Positions 4,925-7,747 of a stretch of DNA of 7,747 nt are shown one piece after another. The DNA is taken from contig CAIJMB010000216.1 of assembly GCA_903821715.1 (NCBI GenBank), forward strand, positions 1-7,747. The letters run 5' to 3'. The translations under genes and the position numbers were made by a program. Within the stretch, counting starts at the first letter, position 1. Every line of letters starts with the position of its first letter. A model generated the notes under the pieces. The model ran no database searches, was not told where the DNA came from, and worked only from the letters and a program-made list of their open reading frames with translations. Source of the DNA: an uncultured Flavobacteriales bacterium. Lineage in GTDB: Bacteria; Bacteroidota; Bacteroidia; Flavobacteriales; Schleiferiaceae.

Positions 4925-6286
4925 GACCACCACTTCATGCCCCGCAAGGGTCAGAGCGGTTCCGAGAAATTTGGGTTCCGCACGAAGTACATCTGTCCAG
5001 TCGCTGTCGCGCAGCGCGGTGGGCAAATTATAGGTTATGGCCGTGGACCGGGTATTGATCAGCACCAGCACGCGTTCGCCGTCGAGCTCGCGCTCAAAAG
5101 TAAGGACGTTGGGGTGAGAATAGGGTTTGAGGGTTCCGTAGCGTAACGCATCGTGCTCGAGCCGCAGGGCAAACAACTGACCGTAGCGTTCCTGCAGGCC
5201 TGGATTGGCCGCCCAATTCACAGGGTCTTTGGTGAAAAAACTTTGGGTTCCGGCCACGCCTACTTCTTGGCCTGAGTAAATGAGCGGAACTCCGCCCATC
5301 AGCACCGCAGCCGCTTGGGCGGCGAACGAAGCTTCAACTCCGCCAAAAAGGGTCACGGGCGTTGCCTCCCAGGCCGACTGGTCGTGGTTGGTGGCGAAGC
5401 GAAGTCGGATCGCGGGCGAAGCGTTGGCTTCGGCCGTATTGGCGGTAAAAAGGTTGGTGACCGGTGCCTGAGCCGTTCCAAACACTTGCTGTAGGTTGTA
5501 GTTCCAATTCCAGCCGTAAATCAGTGGCATTCCGGCATTGTAGTGGTCGGGGCGCTCGCCCTCGGTCAAAAACAGCAGCTTGCGGTCGGTGATTCCCTTG
5601 AGGTTGTCCATTGCGGACTTCCAAAACGCAAACGGAACAAAGTCCGCCGCATCAAAGCGGAATCCGTCAATGCCCACCTCAAACACCCAGTACTTCATTT
5701 CATTAATCATCGCCAGCTGGAGTGCGGGATTGGCATAGTTCAGGTCAGCGACATCCTGCCAGTTGGTTCCGGGGGGATGTACTATTGCGCCCGCCGCATT
5801 GGTGGTGTACCATTCGGGGTGCTGCGTGATCCACGGATGGTCCCACCCGGTATGGTTGGCCACCCAGTCGATAATCACCGACATTTTGCGCTCGTGGGCC
5901 TCTGAAATCAGTACTTTAAGGTCATCTATGCTACCAAACTCCGGGTCAATGGCGCGGTAGTCCGCAACACAATAGGGCGACCCCACAGACTTGAGTTGTC
6001 CCATTTTAAACACGGGCATCAACCATATCGTATTCACATTCAATGACTTGATTCGGTCAAGGTCGGCGGTAATGCCGGCAATTGTGCCCGCTGCCGAATG
6101 GGCGCGCGGGTTGACTTCATACAGCAAGAGATCTTCGGGGTCTACCACGTCAGTGAGCGAATTCCATGGTTGGGGTTGGGGTTCGGGGCGGCAAGAAGCC
6201 ACTGAGGCCAATACGAACGACCAAATTAAAAGTTTGTTCCATTTCACTAACCGTAAAACTACACGGTAATCGACCTTTACCACCAT
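4913..6286 (-). CDS. GH13 alpha-amylase-family glycoside hydrolase, predicted lipoprotein
   Basis: GH13 enzymes cleave or transfer alpha-glucosidic bonds in starch-like glucans. Numbered from the ATG at 6286 (457 aa), a signal with the core L-L-I-W-S-F-V-L-A ends in the lipobox V-A-S-C, so Cys32 should be lipidated; a Pro/Gln linker (about 33-40) follows. The (beta/alpha)8 barrel carries region I D140-W-V-A-N144-H145, region II G-F-R210-F-D212-A-A-D with the nucleophile D212, region III T-E242-G as the acid/base, and region IV N-H301-D302. All catalytic residues are intact. A C-terminal beta domain runs from about 370 to the end. The frame is open to 6364, but that would add 26 residues inside the divergent gene. 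A GTG at 6247 would give a more standard short signal (444 aa). No SusC/SusD, transporter or other glucan gene is next to it. Exact substrate is not known. Confidence 0.92.
   Translation of the reverse strand: MVVKVDYRVVLRLVKWNKLLIWSFVLASVASCRPEPQPQPWNSLTDVVDPEDLLLYEVNPRAHSAAGTIAGITADLDRIKSLNVNTIWLMPVFKMGQLKSVGSPYCVADYRAIDPEFGSIDDLKVLISEAHERKMSVIIDWVANHTGWDHPWITQHPEWYTTNAAGAIVHPPGTNWQDVADLNYANPALQLAMINEMKYWVFEVGIDGFRFDAADFVPFAFWKSAMDNLKGITDRKLLFLTEGERPDHYNAGMPLIYGWNWNYNLQQVFGTAQAPVTNLFTANTAEANASPAIRLRFATNHDQSAWEATPVTLFGGVEASFAAQAAAVLMGGVPLIYSGQEVGVAGTQSFFTKDPVNWAANPGLQERYGQLFALRLEHDALRYGTLKPYSHPNVLTFERELDGERVLVLINTRSTAITYNLPTALRDSDWTDVLRAEPKFLGTALTLAGHEVVVLAN
6168..6191 (+). other. G-rich, possible G-quadruplex tract in the amylase linker
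   Basis: The plus strand (template strand of the amylase) has GG, then GGGG at 6172-6175, 6178-6181 and 6185-6188, then GG at 6190-6191, joined by TT, TT, TTC and C. Three runs of four plus flanking GG pairs could fold as a two-tetrad quadruplex or as a three-run structure with an outer GG. It encodes the Pro/Gln linker after the lipobox, so coding for Pro and Gln codons is a sufficient explanation. Structure is not shown. Confidence 0.4.
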
Positions 6287-6500
6287 GAATACTTCCGATG
6301 TCAAAAAATGGAAGATGCTTTTGCTGAATTGGCTCTTCGTATACCCTCTGATCAACATCATCATTCCAGTAGTGTTTCCGCTAACTGAAGGATGGCCAAT
6401 GTTGCTAAGGACACTTTTGCTTACGGCACTACTGGTGCCGATTATGGGGATTGTATTGCCCAGACTTCACCAGTATTTTGGTGTGTGGTTACGTAAATAA
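6285..6500 (+). CDS. Small two-helix membrane protein, resembles the membrane tail of antibiotic biosynthesis monooxygenase-like proteins
   Basis: The 71-aa product has a short basic polar start (T-S-D-V-K-K-W-K), a hydrophobic segment at about 12-32, a loop with T-E-G-W-P, a second segment at about 38-59, and a tail ending W-L-R-K. The pattern N-W-L-F-V-Y-P-L near the first helix, and L-R-T-L-L-L-T-A-L-L-V-P-x-M followed by L-P-R-L in the second, recalls the C-terminal membrane part of some ABM-domain proteins and short stand-alone relatives; this is from memory of the pattern, not a search. No function is known to me. Its ATG overlaps the divergent amylase ATG by two bases (if that start is used), and it ends 21 nt before the DASS transporter gene, so the two may be co-transcribed. 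Membrane-protein character and codon use make it likely to be a real gene. Confidence 0.7.
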   Translation: MNTSDVKKWKMLLLNWLFVYPLINIIIPVVFPLTEGWPMLLRTLLLTALLVPIMGIVLPRLHQYFGVWLRK

Positions 6501-6521
6501 GCACCTTAATTTAGGACACTG

Positions 6522-7747
6522 ATGAAGCGTCTCTCTTTGTACCTCGGTCCGCTCGGATTTGCGGCCATTCAGTTGTCTGGATTCCCACCACAGCAAAGTG
6601 TCGTAATGGGCACCGCTTTTTGGATGCTCCTTTGGTGGTTTACTGAAGTTATTCCGCTTGGAATCAGCGCTCTGCTGCCACTCATTCTCTTCGGCGGAAC
6701 CGGTATCCTTACCAACGAAGAGCTCGCTAACGCCTATGCAAATCCACTCATTTATTTATTCATGGGTGGATTCCTGCTTGCTCGCGGTATTGAGCGTCAT
6801 AAGTTGCACCGTCGGCTTGCTTTGGGGATTCTGAGGCATGTCGGGCACCGAAGTGAAACGGTACTTGCAGGCGTCATGCTGGCCACCTATACCCTTAGCC
6901 TGTGGATGAGCAATACGGCCACTGCGGTTATGATGCTTCCGCTAACGTTGTCACTTTTGACCCACATTCCAAGCGAAAATGATGGCCTCGAACGTCGGGT
7001 ACTACTGGGTATGGCTTGGGGCGCCAACCTCGGTGGTATCGGAACGCTCATTGGGACTCCGCCGAATTTAGTTTACGCTGCATTTCGTGAAGAGTCTTTT
7101 GGAATTCAGACGGGGTTTATTGAATGGTCAATTATGGCATTCCCCATTTCATTAGTGCTGTTGGTGATTGCCTATTTTGTAATTCGCAGCGGAATGCGTT
7201 CAGTAGACCTTGGCGACCTCGAGTGGCCCCAACCCGAACCCTGGACCACGGGCGAACTGCGTGCAGCCTTGATTTTCAGCACAACCGCAATCTTATGGAT
7301 GACCCGTCAATGGGTTGAACCATTGGTTACTCCGTACGGCTGGACGCTCCCCGATCAAGTCATCGGTCTCGCTGGTGGAATGCTCATGTTTGTCATTCGT
7401 GACGGACAAGGGGCCCCACTCTTGCGCTGGAAGGATGCCCGCAAGATCGAATGGGGAATCCTTTTATTATTTGGCGGCGGACTTTCGCTAGCCGCCGGAA
7501 TGCAAGCCTCTGGCTGGCTCGACGCGCTTCAAGCCCTATCTGGCCACCCAATGCCCGCATGGGTTTGGATCTTCATCTTCACGGCCTTCGGCGTCTGGAC
7601 CACCGAGCTCTTTAGCAACATGGCCCTTGTAAGCGGAACCCTACCCGTCGCCCTTGCTGTTGCCTCAGCTCAAGGTCTTGCCTTTGAGCAACTTGCCCTG
7701 CCCCTCACCGTCGGAGCTAGCTGCGCCTTCATGCTCCCCATGGCGAC
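6522..7747 (+). CDS. DASS/SLC13-family anion:sodium symporter, 3' end outside window
   Basis: The family couples sodium to uptake of dicarboxylates, citrate, sulfate or related anions across the inner membrane. The frame from ATG 6522 stays open to the window edge (408 codons); usual length is about 450-490 residues, so the last helices are missing. Family marks are T-E-V-I-P-L-G (41-47), the first S-N-T motif in W-M-S130-N131-T132-A-T, the loop G-A-N-L-G-G-I-G-T-L-I-G-T-P-P-N (167-182), and the second S-N motif in T-E-L-F-S365-N366-M367. In dicarboxylate carriers such as VcINDY both S-N-T motifs help form the sodium and carboxylate sites; here the second Thr is Met, so the substrate may differ. 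An AGGA lies 5 nt before the ATG, the clearest Shine-Dalgarno-like site in the window. It may be co-transcribed with the 71-aa gene. Sulfate or dicarboxylate cannot be told apart by sequence here. Confidence 0.9.
   Translation, partial: MKRLSLYLGPLGFAAIQLSGFPPQQSVVMGTAFWMLLWWFTEVIPLGISALLPLILFGGTGILTNEELANAYANPLIYLFMGGFLLARGIERHKLHRRLALGILRHVGHRSETVLAGVMLATYTLSLWMSNTATAVMMLPLTLSLLTHIPSENDGLERRVLLGMAWGANLGGIGTLIGTPPNLVYAAFREESFGIQTGFIEWSIMAFPISLVLLVIAYFVIRSGMRSVDLGDLEWPQPEPWTTGELRAALIFSTTAILWMTRQWVEPLVTPYGWTLPDQVIGLAGGMLMFVIRDGQGAPLLRWKDARKIEWGILLLFGGGLSLAAGMQASGWLDALQALSGHPMPAWVWIFIFTAFGVWTTELFSNMALVSGTLPVALAVASAQGLAFEQLALPLTVGASCAFMLPMA

Noticed and set aside
6233..6284. Bacteroidota-type promoter (TTTG ... 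TAnnTTTG) for the 71-aa gene
   Set aside because: A TTTG is present at 6233-6236 but no acceptable TAnnTTTG lies at the right distance. On the minus strand TAGTTTTA is close to the consensus but would leave no room before the amylase start.
4913..6364. Amylase start at the far-upstream ATG (6364)
   Set aside because: It would add 26 residues ahead of an already sufficient N-terminus and would overlap the divergent small gene by 80 nt; the lipoprotein signal fits the ATG at 6286 or the GTG at 6247.

Overview
The window most likely comes from a member of the Bacteroidota (moderate confidence, inferred). The reasons are: almost no Shine-Dalgarno sequence ahead of any start codon; a YeeE/YedE sulfur transporter split into two adjacent half-size genes, an arrangement I associate with that phylum; a lipoprotein-type alpha-amylase; and compact gene spacing. 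Both edges cut a gene: a rhodanese on the left (5' end missing) and a DASS transporter on the right (3' end missing).

Region 1 (1-4589, all plus strand) looks like one operon for inorganic sulfur compounds. It holds a single-domain rhodanese, two half-transporters that together resemble the thiosulfate importer TsuA/YeeE, a membrane-anchored diheme cytochrome c of the thiosulfate dehydrogenase/tetrathionate reductase (TsdA) type, a Tat-exported SoxB-like dinuclear metal hydrolase, and a GNAT acetyltransferase. Gaps are 12, 3 and 21 nt, then a 4-nt ATGA overlap between the cytochrome and soxB-like genes, then 30 nt. In the proposed scheme the cytochrome interconverts thiosulfate and tetrathionate outside the cytoplasmic membrane, the SoxB-like enzyme hydrolyses a sulfonated or sulfane-sulfur intermediate there, the split transporter imports thiosulfate and the rhodanese receives sulfane sulfur inside. 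SoxYZ, SoxXA and SoxCD are not in the window, so either they lie elsewhere or this is a reduced, Sox-carrier-free module.

Region 2 (4590-4912) separates two convergent genes. It has no credible gene. At each end, starting at or just after the stop codon of the flanking gene, there is an array of short TTRGC-based repeats. The two arrays are in inverted orientation, so each reads the same way in the sense direction of its gene.

Region 3 (4913-6286, minus strand) is a GH13 alpha-amylase-family lipoprotein with all catalytic motifs intact.

Region 4 (6285-7747, plus strand) starts divergently from the amylase, with start codons that overlap if both ATGs are used. It holds a 71-aa two-helix membrane protein followed 21 nt later by a DASS/SLC13-family anion:sodium symporter that runs off the right edge.
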